A program made the translations under genes and the position numbers. Of a DNA stretch of 64,000 nt, positions 54,397 through 63,086 are shown in pieces (positions within the stretch are counted from its first letter, which is position 1; the number at the start of each line of letters is the position of its first letter). Source of the DNA: Cellulosimicrobium sp. ES-005 (GTDB lineage: Bacteria > Actinomycetota > Actinomycetes > Actinomycetales > Cellulomonadaceae); NCBI RefSeq assembly GCF_040448685.1, contig NZ_CP159290.1:620001-684000 (forward strand), read 5' to 3'. The notes beneath the pieces were generated by a model. That model was given only the letters and a program-made list of their open reading frames with translations. It made no database searches and was not told the origin of the DNA.

Positions 54397-54402
54397 TATG
54401 AT
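54397..54402 (+). promoter_or_regulatory. -10 box of the NTase-mutase/chbP operon
   Basis: TATGAT is a near-consensus box about 70 bases before the ATG at 54475. The -35 is weak, which suggests an activator or a specific sigma factor. Confidence 0.45.
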
Positions 54403-54422
54403 CGGGGAGAGCCAGTAGTTCG

Positions 54423-54451
54423 GACTCCTGACAAATGAGTCGTTGTCCGAC
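54423..54451. promoter_or_regulatory. candidate operator downstream of the NTase-mutase promoter
   Basis: Two overlapping inverted repeats lie in the leader: GACTC/GAGTC (54423-54427, 54437-54441) and GACAA/TTGTC (54430-54434, 54443-54447). The position after the start of transcription fits a repressor site. It is not a DasR (dre) match. Confidence 0.35.
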
Positions 54452-54474
54452 AGAGGTCGACCAGTGAGGACGCC

Positions 54475-56721
54475 ATGACCGCGACGACGCCCGCGAAGCC
54501 CAGCGCCACGACCCCGCGACCGCGAGGGGGCGCGCACAGCCGGACCGCGAGGGCCGCCGTCGTGCTCGCCGCGGGGCACGACGCCGCGTCGCGCGACCTC
54601 CTGTCCCAGCCGCTGGGCAGCGCGACCGTCGTCGAGCTGGCCGTGGCGAACGTCCGTCGGGTGGTGGACGCGAGCCGCATCGTCGTCGTCGTGGCGCCGG
54701 ACGACCCGACCGTGCGCGAGCTGCTCGGCGAGGACGTCGTCTACGTGGAGCAGGAGGCGCCGCTCGGCACGGGTGACGCGGTCCTCGCGGCGCGCGGGGC
54801 GGTCGCGTCGGTGCTGGGGCTCGGCGTCGACGAGCCGGTGCTCGTCGCGTACGCGGACACGCCCCTGCTGCGCTCGGAGTCGCTCCTGGGCCTGCTCACC
54901 CGCCACACGCTCACGGGCGCCGACCTGACGCTCCTCTCGGCCGTCGTGGACGACCCGGACGGCTACGGGCGCGTGGTGCGCGCCGAGGGCGAGATCACCG
55001 CGATCCTCGAGTCGTCCGAGGCGGGCGACGTGGCGGAGCCGCGCACGGAGATCAACGTGGGCGCCTACGTGGCGGCGCCGAGGCTGCTGTTCGGCGAGCT
55101 CGAGCGCATGGCGTCCGACGGCGAGCACCGGCTCACGGAGCTCGCTCGCCGCGTCATCGGCGCGGGGAAGCGGATCTCGTCGTACCGGATCGTCGACGTC
55201 GACGAGGTCCGCGGCATCAACACGCCGGACGAGCTCGCGCAGGCGGCGGACATCGTCCTCAAGCGCCTGTTCGTCCCGAAGAAGAACACGGACACCAAGA
55301 TCGTGTTCGGCACGGGCGGCTGGCGCGCGGTCATCGGCGAGGGGTACACGCTCGCGAACGTGCGCCGGCTGTGCCAGGCGATCGCGAACGAGACGATCCG
55401 CCGCGGCCTCGACGGCAAGGGCGTCGTGATCGGCGGCGACCGGCGCTTCCTCTCGCGCGAGTCGGCCATCGCCGCGGCCGAGGTCTTCGCGGGCAACAAC
55501 ATCGCGGTCACGCTCCTGCCCGACGACGTCCCGACGCCGCTCGTGACGTTCGCCGCGCCCTACCTCGGGGCGGCGTACGGGATCATCGTCACGTCGAGCC
55601 ACAACCCGCCCGAGTGGAACGGCATGAAGGTGTTCCGCCAGGACGGTTCGCTGCCGCTCGACGACGAGACGGACCGCTACCAGGACGAGGCCAACGCGCT
55701 GTCCGTCGACGACGTCATCACGCTCGACATCGACGTGGCGCGCCGCACGGGCGTCGTGGTCGACCGGTCGCTCACCGACCCCTACGTCGACGCGATCGAG
55801 AAGATCATCGACGTGGAGGCGGTGCGCGGCTCCGACCTGCAGGTCGTCGTCGACCCGATGTACGGCACGAGCCAGCTCACGCTCGGCACGATCTTGTCCG
55901 ACATGCGCGTGCGCTCGGAGTTCATCCACGCGGCGCACAACCCGCTGTTCGGCGGCGTCGCGCCGGCGCCGGACCTGCAGCGCCTGAGCACGCTCGTGAC
56001 GATGATCCAGCAGGGCGGGGGTCGCTACGACCTCGGCATGGCCACGGACGGCGACTCCGACCGCATCGGGATCGTCGACGAGACCGGCGAGTACATCTCG
56101 ACGAACGACCTCCTCCTCCTCCTCTACTGGTACCTGCACGAGGTCCGCGGCGAGAAGGGCGGCGTCGTGCGCAACCTCGCGACGACGCACCTGCTCGACC
56201 GCCTCGCGGCCCACTTCGGCGAGGAGTCGCGCGAGGTCAAGGTCGGCTTCAAGCACGTCACGGCGGGCATGGAGGAGATCGGCGCCGTGCTCGGCGGCGA
56301 GTCGTCGGGCGGTCTGACGATCCGCGGCTGGATCCTCGGCAAGGACGGCATCTTCGCGTGCGCCCTGGTGGCCGAGATGCTGGCCCGCACGGGCAAGCGG
56401 ATCTCCGAGCTGCGCGCGATGATCTACGAGATCACGGGTCGCCTCTACACGCTCGAGGCGGGCGTGCCGGCGACGCCGGAGATGCGCGTCGAGGTGCCGC
56501 GGCGCCTCGAGGCGGAGCCGCTCACGCACGTCGGCCCGTACCCGGTCGTCTCGGTCTCCCACCTCGACGGCACCAAGATCCTCCTCGAGAACGACAACTG
56601 GGCGCTCCTGCGGTTCTCCGGCACCGAGCCCGTCCTGCGCATGTTCGTCGAGGCGGACTCTCCCGAGAAGGCCGCCGAGCTCCTCGAGTGGCTCCAGGGG
56701 TTCGTCACCGCCGGCGTGTGA
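54475..56721 (+). CDS. fusion of GlmU-like nucleotidyltransferase and phosphohexomutase
   Basis: A 748-residue two-domain protein. Residues 25-275 follow the GlmU uridylyltransferase fold: 'AAVVLAAGHDAASRDLL' in place of LAAGxGTRM, 'PLGTGDAVLAA', 'VLVAYADTPLLRSESL', 'DPDGYGRVVRAEGEITAILE', 'TEINVGAYVAAPRLL' and 'DVDEVRGINTPDELAQA'. The Gly-Thr-Arg and Lys of the NTP loop are missing, so transferase activity is doubtful. Residues 285-748 form a complete alpha-D-phosphohexomutase: 'KIVFGTGGWRAVIGEGYT', phosphoserine loop 'TSSHNPPEWNG' with Ser375, magnesium loop 'TDGDSDRIGIVD' near 524, and sugar loop 'GGESSGGLT'. It sits 73 bases before chbP. It probably handles the GlcNAc-1-phosphate that ChbP releases. 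GAGG precedes the ATG. Confidence 0.85.
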   Translation: MTATTPAKPSATTPRPRGGAHSRTARAAVVLAAGHDAASRDLLSQPLGSATVVELAVANVRRVVDASRIVVVVAPDDPTVRELLGEDVVYVEQEAPLGTGDAVLAARGAVASVLGLGVDEPVLVAYADTPLLRSESLLGLLTRHTLTGADLTLLSAVVDDPDGYGRVVRAEGEITAILESSEAGDVAEPRTEINVGAYVAAPRLLFGELERMASDGEHRLTELARRVIGAGKRISSYRIVDVDEVRGINTPDELAQAADIVLKRLFVPKKNTDTKIVFGTGGWRAVIGEGYTLANVRRLCQAIANETIRRGLDGKGVVIGGDRRFLSRESAIAAAEVFAGNNIAVTLLPDDVPTPLVTFAAPYLGAAYGIIVTSSHNPPEWNGMKVFRQDGSLPLDDETDRYQDEANALSVDDVITLDIDVARRTGVVVDRSLTDPYVDAIEKIIDVEAVRGSDLQVVVDPMYGTSQLTLGTILSDMRVRSEFIHAAHNPLFGGVAPAPDLQRLSTLVTMIQQGGGRYDLGMATDGDSDRIGIVDETGEYISTNDLLLLLYWYLHEVRGEKGGVVRNLATTHLLDRLAAHFGEESREVKVGFKHVTAGMEEIGAVLGGESSGGLTIRGWILGKDGIFACALVAEMLARTGKRISELRAMIYEITGRLYTLEAGVPATPEMRVEVPRRLEAEPLTHVGPYPVVSVSHLDGTKILLENDNWALLRFSGTEPVLRMFVEADSPEKAAELLEWLQGFVTAGV

Positions 56722-56794
56722 CGGCGCCGGACCTCCCCACCCTGCCCGACCCCCCGCCCCCAGCCCCACCCCCACGACAGGAACCAGAGCAACG

Positions 56795-59251
56795 ATGCGC
56801 TACGGCCACTTCGACACCGCGCACGACGAGTACGTCGTCGAGCGCCCCGACGTCCCCGTCTCGTGGACGAACTACCTCGGCACCCGGGACATGTGCACGG
56901 TCCTGTCGCACAACGGCGGCGGGTACTCGTACTTCAAGAGCTCGCAGTACGGGCGCATCTCGCGCTTCCGCCAGAACGGCGTCCCCCTCGACCGCCCCGG
57001 GCACTACGTGTACCTGCGCGACGACGCGGACGGCGACTACTGGTCGGTGTCGTGGCAGCCGGTCGGCAAGCCGTTCGTCGGTCCCGACGAGGAGCTCGAC
57101 CCCGCGGGGGGCGCGGGCCGCTGGACCACGCGGCACGGTCTGAGCTACACGACGTTCCGCTCCGAGTACAAGGGCATCGACGCCGAGCAGACGGTCTTCA
57201 TCCCGCTCGACGACGACGTGGAGCTGTGGGACGTGCGGGTCACCAACACCACCGACGAGGTGCGTGAGCTCACCGTGGGGTCGTACGTGGAGTTCAGCTT
57301 CCACACGATCACGATCGACAACCAGAACCTGCAGATGTCGCTCTACGCGTCCGGCTCCTCGTACGAGGACGGGATCATCGAGTACGACTTCTACTACGAG
57401 CCCTGGACGTACCACTACTTCGCGTCGAGCGAGACGCCGTCGTCGTACGACTCGCTGCGCGACAGCTTCATCGGGCCGTACCGGACCGAGACCAACCCGG
57501 TCGCGATCGAGCGCGGCGAGGGCTCGAACCAGAGCGCGACGACGCAGAACCACTGCGGCGCGCTGCTGCACAAGGTGACGCTCGCGCCGGGCGAGACCAA
57601 GCGCCTCGTCTTCATGCTCGGGTACGGCTCGCGCGACGAGGCCGGCCGCGCGATCCAGGCGAAGTACTCCGACGTCGCCGCCGTGGACCGTGAGCGCGAG
57701 CGGCTGCGCGACTACTGGCGCGCCAAGCAGGACAAGCTCCGCATCCGCACCCCCCACGAGGGCATGAACACGATGATCAACGCCTGGACGCTGCTCCAGG
57801 CCGAGACGTGCGTCGTGTGGTCGCGCTTCGCGTCGTTCGTCGAGGTCGGCGGTCGCGCGGGTCTCGGGTACCGCGACACCGCGCAGGACGTCATGAGCGT
57901 CATCCACTCGAACCCGACGAAGACGCGCCAGCGCATCGTCGAGCTCCTGCGGGCCCAGACGGAGGCCGGCTACGGCCTGCACCTGTTCGACCCGAAGGCG
58001 TTCGACCCCGACGCCGAGAAGCTGCCCGACGTCCCGTCCCCGACGATCGTGCCCACGGTCGACCCGAAGGACCTCATCCACGGGCTCGAGGACACGTGCT
58101 CGGACGACCACCTGTGGCTCGTGCCGTCGGTCGTCGAGTACGTCAAGGAGACGGGCGACCGCTCGTTCCTCGACCTGGAGATCCCGTTCGCCGAGGGCAC
58201 GCCCGCCACGGTGTACGACCACCTGGTCCGGGCGCTCGAGTTCTCCGCGCGGCAGGTGGGCCAGAACGGCGTGGCGCTCGGTCTGCGCGCGGACTGGAAC
58301 GACTGCCTCAACCTCGGCGGCGGCGAGACGTCGCTCGTGACGTTCCTGCACGCGTGGGCGATCGGCGCGTTCCTCGAGATCGCGGAGCCGCTCGCCGCGG
58401 CGGGCGACGAGCGGGCCGAGGCCGACGTCGCGCGCTTCACGGCGGAGCGCGAGCGCATCGCCAAGGTCGCGGACGCCCAGCTCTGGGACGGCCGGTGGTG
58501 GATCCGCGGGTACACGCGCGACGGCGTGAAGATCGGCTCGGCCGAGAACGAGGAGGGCAAGATCTTCCTCGAGCACCAGGCGTGGCCCGTCATCGCCGGG
58601 ATCACGAGCCAGGAGCGCGGCGAGGCGTCGATGGACGCGGTGCGCGAGCTGCTCGGCTCCGAGTACGGCAACCACCTCAACTGGCCGGCGTTCACGAAGG
58701 TCGACGACACGGTCGGCTTCGTGACGCGCGTGTACCCGGGCATCAAGGAGAACGCCGCGATCTTCTCCCACCCCAACGCGTGGCCGATCATCGCGGAGGC
58801 GATGCTGGGCCGCGGGGACGAGGCGGTGCAGTTCTACGACGCGATCCTGCCGTACCACCAGAACGACAACATCGAGGTGCGCGGTGCCGAGCCGTACGCG
58901 TACGTCCAGTTCCTCTACGGCCGCGACCACGAGTGGTTCGGCAAGGCGCAGAACCCGTGGCTCACGGGCACGGCCGGCTGGATGTACACCGCCGTGACCA
59001 AGTACGTCCTCGGCGTCCGCCTCGCGCTCGAGGGCCTGGTGGTCGACCCGTCGATCCCGAAGGACTGGGACGGGTTCGAGGTGCGTCGCGAGTGGCGTGG
59101 TGCCGTCTACGACATCGAGGTCCGCAACCCCGACCACGTGTCGAAGGGCGTGCGCTCGGTGACGGTCGACGGCGTCGAGCACGACCCGGCGAGCCCGATC
59201 CCCGCGCTGCCGGAGGGCGCCGAGGCGAAGGTCGTCGTCACGCTCGGCTGA
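56795..59251 (+). CDS. chbP: GH94 N,N'-diacetylchitobiose phosphorylase
   Basis: An 818-residue GH94 enzyme that matches Vibrio ChbP closely throughout, from 'MRYGHFDTAHDEYV' and 'WTNYLGTRDMCTVLSHNGGGYS' (split) to 'PWLTGTAGWMYTAVTKY' and the C-terminal 'DGFEVRREWRGAVYDIEVRNPDHVSKGV' (split). The general-acid Asp is in 'GLRADWNDCLNLGGGE' near residue 503. The match to ChbP is clearly better than to Cellulomonas cellobiose phosphorylase. It cleaves chitobiose with phosphate to GlcNAc-1-phosphate and GlcNAc in the cytoplasm. No signal peptide. It follows the NTase-mutase gene and is probably in the same operon. Confidence 0.9.
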   Translation: MRYGHFDTAHDEYVVERPDVPVSWTNYLGTRDMCTVLSHNGGGYSYFKSSQYGRISRFRQNGVPLDRPGHYVYLRDDADGDYWSVSWQPVGKPFVGPDEELDPAGGAGRWTTRHGLSYTTFRSEYKGIDAEQTVFIPLDDDVELWDVRVTNTTDEVRELTVGSYVEFSFHTITIDNQNLQMSLYASGSSYEDGIIEYDFYYEPWTYHYFASSETPSSYDSLRDSFIGPYRTETNPVAIERGEGSNQSATTQNHCGALLHKVTLAPGETKRLVFMLGYGSRDEAGRAIQAKYSDVAAVDRERERLRDYWRAKQDKLRIRTPHEGMNTMINAWTLLQAETCVVWSRFASFVEVGGRAGLGYRDTAQDVMSVIHSNPTKTRQRIVELLRAQTEAGYGLHLFDPKAFDPDAEKLPDVPSPTIVPTVDPKDLIHGLEDTCSDDHLWLVPSVVEYVKETGDRSFLDLEIPFAEGTPATVYDHLVRALEFSARQVGQNGVALGLRADWNDCLNLGGGETSLVTFLHAWAIGAFLEIAEPLAAAGDERAEADVARFTAERERIAKVADAQLWDGRWWIRGYTRDGVKIGSAENEEGKIFLEHQAWPVIAGITSQERGEASMDAVRELLGSEYGNHLNWPAFTKVDDTVGFVTRVYPGIKENAAIFSHPNAWPIIAEAMLGRGDEAVQFYDAILPYHQNDNIEVRGAEPYAYVQFLYGRDHEWFGKAQNPWLTGTAGWMYTAVTKYVLGVRLALEGLVVDPSIPKDWDGFEVRREWRGAVYDIEVRNPDHVSKGVRSVTVDGVEHDPASPIPALPEGAEAKVVVTLG

Positions 59252-59383
59252 TCCCCTGGTCGCACCACCGGGTGCCCCCGTCACCGGTCGGTGGCGCGCG
59301 GGCGCCCGGTGGTGTCACCCTGTGCACCGAGGACCGGGCACCCGCCCGGGCCCGCCGACAGCTCCGAGGACGGTCACCGCCGC

Positions 59384-60034
59384 ATGACGCACAAGATCAC
59401 GCGCGGCTGGACCGTCACCAAGCCGTGGCCCGTGACCCTGCGGGACGACACGCTGGGTGGGTCGATCGTCCTGCGGCCGCTGCGCCGTCGGGACGCGAAC
59501 GCGTGGATGCGCCTGCGCGCGCACAACGCGGACTGGCTCGAGCGCTGGGAGGGCACGTCGCCGCGCCCGGGCACCGGGGGAGGGCCGCCGACGTTCGCCG
59601 AGTACGTCCGCGTGCTGTCCGCCCAGGCGCGGGCCGGCTCGTCGCTGCCGTTCGCCGTGGAGCTGGACGGCGAGCTCGTCGGGCAGCTCACGGTCTCCTC
59701 GATCACGTACGGGTCGCTGTGCGGCGCGAGCATCGGCTACTGGGTGAGCGAGCACGTCGCGGGCCGGGGCGTCATCCCGACGTCCGTGGCCATGGCGACG
59801 GACTACTGCTTCGCGGTCCTCGGCCTGCACCGCATCGAGATCAACATCCGGCCGGAGAACGGCCCGAGCCTGCGCGTCGTGGAGAAGCTGGGCCTGCGCG
59901 ACGAGGGCGTGCGCGAGCGGTACCTGCACATCCAGGGGGCCTGGCGCGACCACCGCACGTTCGCGATCACCAGCGAGGAGGTCCCGGACGGGCTCCTCGC
60001 GCGGTGGCAGGCGACGCGCCGCGAGAGCATCTGA
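59384..60034 (+). CDS. GNAT acetyltransferase, RimJ/RimL type
   Basis: A 216-residue acetyltransferase. 'LRPLRRRDANAWMRLRAHNADWLERWEGT' (split) begins the fold, 'PFAVELDGELVGQLTVSSI' and 'SIGYWVSEHVAGRGVIPTSVAMATDYCF' (split) contain the acetyl-CoA loop (AGRGV), and 'NGPSLRVVEKLGLRDEGVRERYLHIQGAWRDH' (split) is the RimJ-type end. It may acetylate ribosomal protein S5 or a small amine. A 15-residue N-terminal extension precedes the domain. Confidence 0.9.
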   Translation: MTHKITRGWTVTKPWPVTLRDDTLGGSIVLRPLRRRDANAWMRLRAHNADWLERWEGTSPRPGTGGGPPTFAEYVRVLSAQARAGSSLPFAVELDGELVGQLTVSSITYGSLCGASIGYWVSEHVAGRGVIPTSVAMATDYCFAVLGLHRIEINIRPENGPSLRVVEKLGLRDEGVRERYLHIQGAWRDHRTFAITSEEVPDGLLARWQATRRESI

Positions 60035-60083
60035 GCCGACCGACACGCCGGAGCGCGTGCGGACCGTGGCCGCACGCCTCGCC

Positions 60084-60089
60084 TACGGT
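60084..60089 (+). promoter_or_regulatory. -10 box of leaderless membrane-protein transcript
   Basis: TACGGT lies six bases before the GTG at 60096. Confidence 0.5.
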
Positions 60090-60095
60090 CGTGAT

Positions 60096-61346
60096 GTGGA
60101 ATCGGCCTCGGGGATCGTCGCGCTCGCGGTGTTCCTGCTGTGGGTCGGGTTCTACGTCCCGCACCGGGTGCGTCACCGGCAGCAGCTGCTGGAGGCGCGC
60201 ACGGACGATCGCTTCTCCGGTTCCCTGCGCGTCCTGGCCGTCGCCGGCCCGGGCGGCGGGGGCTCGGGCGGGTGGGACGCACGGCTCGACGGCGTCGCGG
60301 CCGTCGCGTCGATCGGCCCGGGGCCGTCCGCGGACGGTGGTCGTACCCTCCTCGGGGGTGCGGGGGCGCAGGACCGGCCGGCCGGCCGGACGCACGAGGA
60401 GGAGGGATCGCACGCCATGGGGAGCACCGACAGCGCGTCACCCTCGCGCGGGGCACCGCCGCGCCGTCAGCCGGCGTCCGAGCAGTCCCGCCTCGCCCTC
60501 CTCGAGCGGCGCGCCGCCGCGGCGCGCCGCCGTCTCGCGCTCACGGTCGTGCTGCTGCTCGCGAGCGTCGCGGTGTGGGCCGTCGTCGCGCTCGGGTACC
60601 TCCCGTGGTGGGCCGGCGTGGTCCCGACGGCGTTCCTCGGGCTCGTGCTCGTGCTGGGCCGTCGGGCGGTGCTCGCCGCGCAGCGGTCCGACGCCGCGTG
60701 GCTGGCTGAGCGTCGCGCCGCCGCCCGTGCCGCGCGCGGGACCGTCCTGGGGGCGCCGCCCGCGCCCCGGGGCGCGCGTCCCCGCGTCACCGGCCGCGCC
60801 GTGCACGGCTCCCAGGTGAGCACGCAGATGATCCCGCGCGTCACGCCCCAGGACCTCGCGCGGGCGAACGCCACGGCCGCCGCGCTCTCCGCAGAGGGCC
60901 CCTTCGGGGCGTCGCCGCGCGAGCGCGTGACGGCTCCGAGCACGACCGCGGCCGAGGACTCCGGCTCCGAGGAGCCTGCGTCTGCGCGCGTCGGGTCGTC
61001 CGAGGCTCCGGCCGTCGCGACCGACGTCGCGGACGAGGTCGAGCACGTCGACGAGGACCGCGTGCCCTCGGGCCGTGCGTGGGACCCGGTTCCCGTGCCC
61101 CCGCCGACGTACACGATGAAGCCCACGGCCCCGCGTCGCGAGCCCGCGCCGCTCACGGACGACGACGTCGTCTCGCCGGCCCGGGCAGGCGCCGCTCCCG
61201 CTCCGGTCGCCGCGGCGGACGTGGTCGTCGACGTGCCGTCCGGCGCGCCCGAGCCCGCCGCGGGCGACGAGCGCAAGCCGTCGACCGAGACGCTGGGTCT
61301 CGACCTCAACGAGATCCTCGCGCGGCGTCGGGCGGCGGGGCAGTAG
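60096..61346 (+). CDS. actinobacterial membrane protein of unknown function
   Basis: A 416-residue protein. The N-terminal helix 'GIVALAVFLLWVGFYVPHRVRHRQQLLEARTDDRFSGSLRVLAV' (split) is typical of a conserved actinobacterial family found after a rimJ-like gene. A central pair of transmembrane helices ('LALTVVLLLASVAVWAVVALGYL', 'WWAGVVPTAFLGLVLVLG', split) and a disordered Ala/Pro/Glu tail follow. The C-terminal 'TETLGLDLNEILARRRA' is also conserved. Function unknown; the gene order may point to the envelope or division. Confidence 0.8.
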   Translation: MESASGIVALAVFLLWVGFYVPHRVRHRQQLLEARTDDRFSGSLRVLAVAGPGGGGSGGWDARLDGVAAVASIGPGPSADGGRTLLGGAGAQDRPAGRTHEEEGSHAMGSTDSASPSRGAPPRRQPASEQSRLALLERRAAAARRRLALTVVLLLASVAVWAVVALGYLPWWAGVVPTAFLGLVLVLGRRAVLAAQRSDAAWLAERRAAARAARGTVLGAPPAPRGARPRVTGRAVHGSQVSTQMIPRVTPQDLARANATAAALSAEGPFGASPRERVTAPSTTAAEDSGSEEPASARVGSSEAPAVATDVADEVEHVDEDRVPSGRAWDPVPVPPPTYTMKPTAPRREPAPLTDDDVVSPARAGAAPAPVAAADVVVDVPSGAPEPAAGDERKPSTETLGLDLNEILARRRAAGQ

Positions 61347-61391
61347 CTCCCCCGGGGACGGCCGGTTTGGTAGACCCCGCCCCCGGGGTGC

Positions 61392-61397
61392 TAGTCT
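61392..61397 (+). promoter_or_regulatory. -10 box of tRNA-Ala
   Basis: TAGTCT lies 14 bases before the tRNA, as expected. Confidence 0.4.
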
Positions 61398-61410
61398 GTT
61401 CCTCGCTTGA

Positions 61411-61483
61411 GGGGCTATGGCGCAGTTGGTAGCGCGTCTCGTTCGCAATGAGAAGGTCGGGGGTTCGAATCCCCCTAGCTCCA
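61411..61483 (+). tRNA. tRNA-Ala(CGC)
   Basis: Acceptor GGGGCTA pairs with TAGCTCC; anticodon stem TCTCG/TGAGA surrounds the TTCGCAA loop (anticodon CGC); the T-arm has GTTCGAATC. Discriminator A; the CCA end is not encoded. Confidence 0.96.
61456..61483. other. candidate attachment site (3' half of tRNA-Ala)
   Basis: Integrase and excisionase remnants start within 200 bases of the tRNA, and tRNA 3' halves are the usual attachment sites for tyrosine integrases. The second att copy is outside the window, so the site is inferred. Confidence 0.4.
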
Positions 61484-61489
61484 CTCCTT

Positions 61490-61531
61490 GAAGGCCGTTG
61501 GTCAGGATGAAGGTCCTGGTCAACGGCCTTC
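61490..61531 (+). terminator. terminator of tRNA-Ala
   Basis: Arms of 18 bases (core GAAGGCCGTTG) pair with two mismatches around a six-base loop, seven bases after the tRNA. Confidence 0.65.
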
Positions 61532-61670
61532 GTCGTTCCCCGAAGTCCTCGAAGAGAGGACCAGAACGACCGTGATTCCACGCGAGATTCCACGCGAGTG
61601 CTCACCGAGCATGCGTGCGAACGACCCCGATCGACCTTGGACGCCGGCGTCGGTGACGCACCTGAGGTCC

Positions 61671-61910
61671 ATGGTCACGAGAAGCGAACCCCTGTCACAC
61701 ACCCCGATGTGGACGCTCGACGAGCTCTGCGAGAAGGTCCACGTGAGCCGCGAGACGGTGCACAGCTGGCGCAAGAGAGGGACGGCGCCCAAGGCGTACG
61801 TCATCGGCAGGCACCTGATGTTCGAGGAGTCGGACGTCCGTGCGTGGCTCGACGCCCGGACCGTCCCCGTCGACGACGAGCCTGGCGCCAGCTCCGGATC
61901 GGGCTGGTGA
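61671..61910 (+). CDS. excisionase-like helix-turn-helix protein (Xis)
   Basis: A 79-residue protein with a MerR-type (HTH_17) fold: 'MWTLDELCEKVHVSRETVHSWRKRGTAPKAYVIGRHLMFEESDVRAWLDA' (split). It is the size and pattern of recombination directionality factors. The start could also be at 61611 or 61710; 61671 has a GAGG nearby. The next gene overlaps it by four bases, as is usual for xis-int. Confidence 0.8.
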   Translation: MVTRSEPLSHTPMWTLDELCEKVHVSRETVHSWRKRGTAPKAYVIGRHLMFEESDVRAWLDARTVPVDDEPGASSGSGW

Positions 61911-62542
61911 GCGGGATGGCTCACGAGAGGCTGAAGGCTGGCGAGCACGGCGAGATCTTCATCAAGCAGACCTCGAGCGGGTCGTTCCAAGCGCGCGTTC
62001 GCGTGCGACTGCTCGACGGCACGGAGACGCAGATCTCGCGGAGCCGCAAGACTCGAGCCGCCGCACGACTCGCCGTGCAGGTCGAGATCGACGATCGGCT
62101 CAAGCGGCCGAAGGGATCGGCCGATCTCAAGCACGACAGCACGGTCGGACTGGCTGCCCGGCAGTGGATCGACGAGCTGCGCGTGCAGTCGGCGTGGCCG
62201 AATGCGCGGCGTCGACCGCAGACCGTCGACGAGTACGAGCGGCTCCTCGGGACGCTGATGGTGCCGAAGCTGGGCAGGCTCCGGCTTCACGAGCTGACCA
62301 CAGCGAGGTGCCAGGCATGGATCGACGGGATCATCGAGGCCGGCAGGAAGGGGCCGCACGACATGGTTGTCACGGCCGCACAGGTGCGGATGGCGTTCAA
62401 GGCGGTGCTGGACCGCGCGATCGTTCATGATGCGCTGCGTTCCAACCCGATGGACAAGACCACCACGCCGCGCCGCAAGCAGCCGAACCCCGCCGCGCTG
62501 ACGGTGACCGACGTCTTCCGCCTCCGAGCAGCCGTCCGCTGA
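61907..62542 (+). pseudogene. truncated tyrosine integrase
   Basis: The remaining 211 residues contain the arm-binding domain ('AGEHGEIFIKQTSSGSFQARVRVR', split) and the core-binding SAM-like domain ('TVDEYERLLGTLMVPKLGRLRLHELT', split). The frame stops after 'LTVTDVFRLRAAVR', exactly where the catalytic domain begins in full-length proteins (about 400-420 residues). The R-K-H-R-H-Y residues are missing, and I could not find them downstream. It cannot recombine by itself. Confidence 0.85.
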
Positions 62543-62684
62543 AGGTGCACCTTGCCTGTGCCGACCCTTTGACCCCCACCCTCCTCAGACCCAGAACCTG
62601 CTGGCCGGTCGCACACTCTGGCCCTGGCGGCTATAAGCTCGCCGTAGTCAACGACTGTCTCGTATACGTGTGGCGTGTCCCTGA
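62543..62684. other. junction DNA after truncated integrase
   Basis: No gene is seen. A TATAAG box near 62632 is a possible promoter for the following remnant. Confidence 0.3.
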
Positions 62685-63086
62685 GGCCCCGGGGGCCGTG
62701 AGGAACTTTGCCTCGAGCCCGACCCGCTTGAGCGGCTTCGTCGCGGCGCCGCCCCCCGGGCGATGCTCTGGGAGGGTGACTTCCCTGAGAAGGTCGCGAT
62801 TGGTTCCGACTCTCCCGAGACCACGATCGTGCTGGAGGCAGTTCGCGAGAAGATGCCGCTGGTCCTCGTGATGGTCTGGTCGACGCCGCGGCAGCTGCAG
62901 TCGATCGAATGGGCGGTCGCGGAGCTCGATGGGTATGGCAGGGTCCAGCCTAATGGGCAGGAGGCCCTTTGGGAGCCGGAGATCGTTGCAGACGATGCGA
63001 CCTCGGACGTGGAGTCGTTCGACAGCGGCGTGCCCGTTGTGCCTGTCGTCGCACTGCAGACACAGGACAGGCCGTCGGATGCATGA
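62685..63086 (+). pseudogene. fragment of unknown gene coupled to the XRE remnant
   Basis: An open frame with protein-like composition ('EPDPLERLRRGAAPRAML', 'MVWSTPRQLQSIEWAVAELDG', 'QEALWEPEIVAD') but no start codon before the ATG at 62763. Its TGA overlaps an ATG at 63083 (ATGA), as in an operon. I do not recognise the family. It may be intact from 62763 (107 residues) or the remnant of a longer gene. Confidence 0.5.

Noticed and set aside
54455-54468. GGTCGACC as a DasR (dre) site before the chitobiose operon
   Set aside because: The dre consensus needs TGGTCTAGACCA; here the centre is two bases shorter and the flanks do not match.
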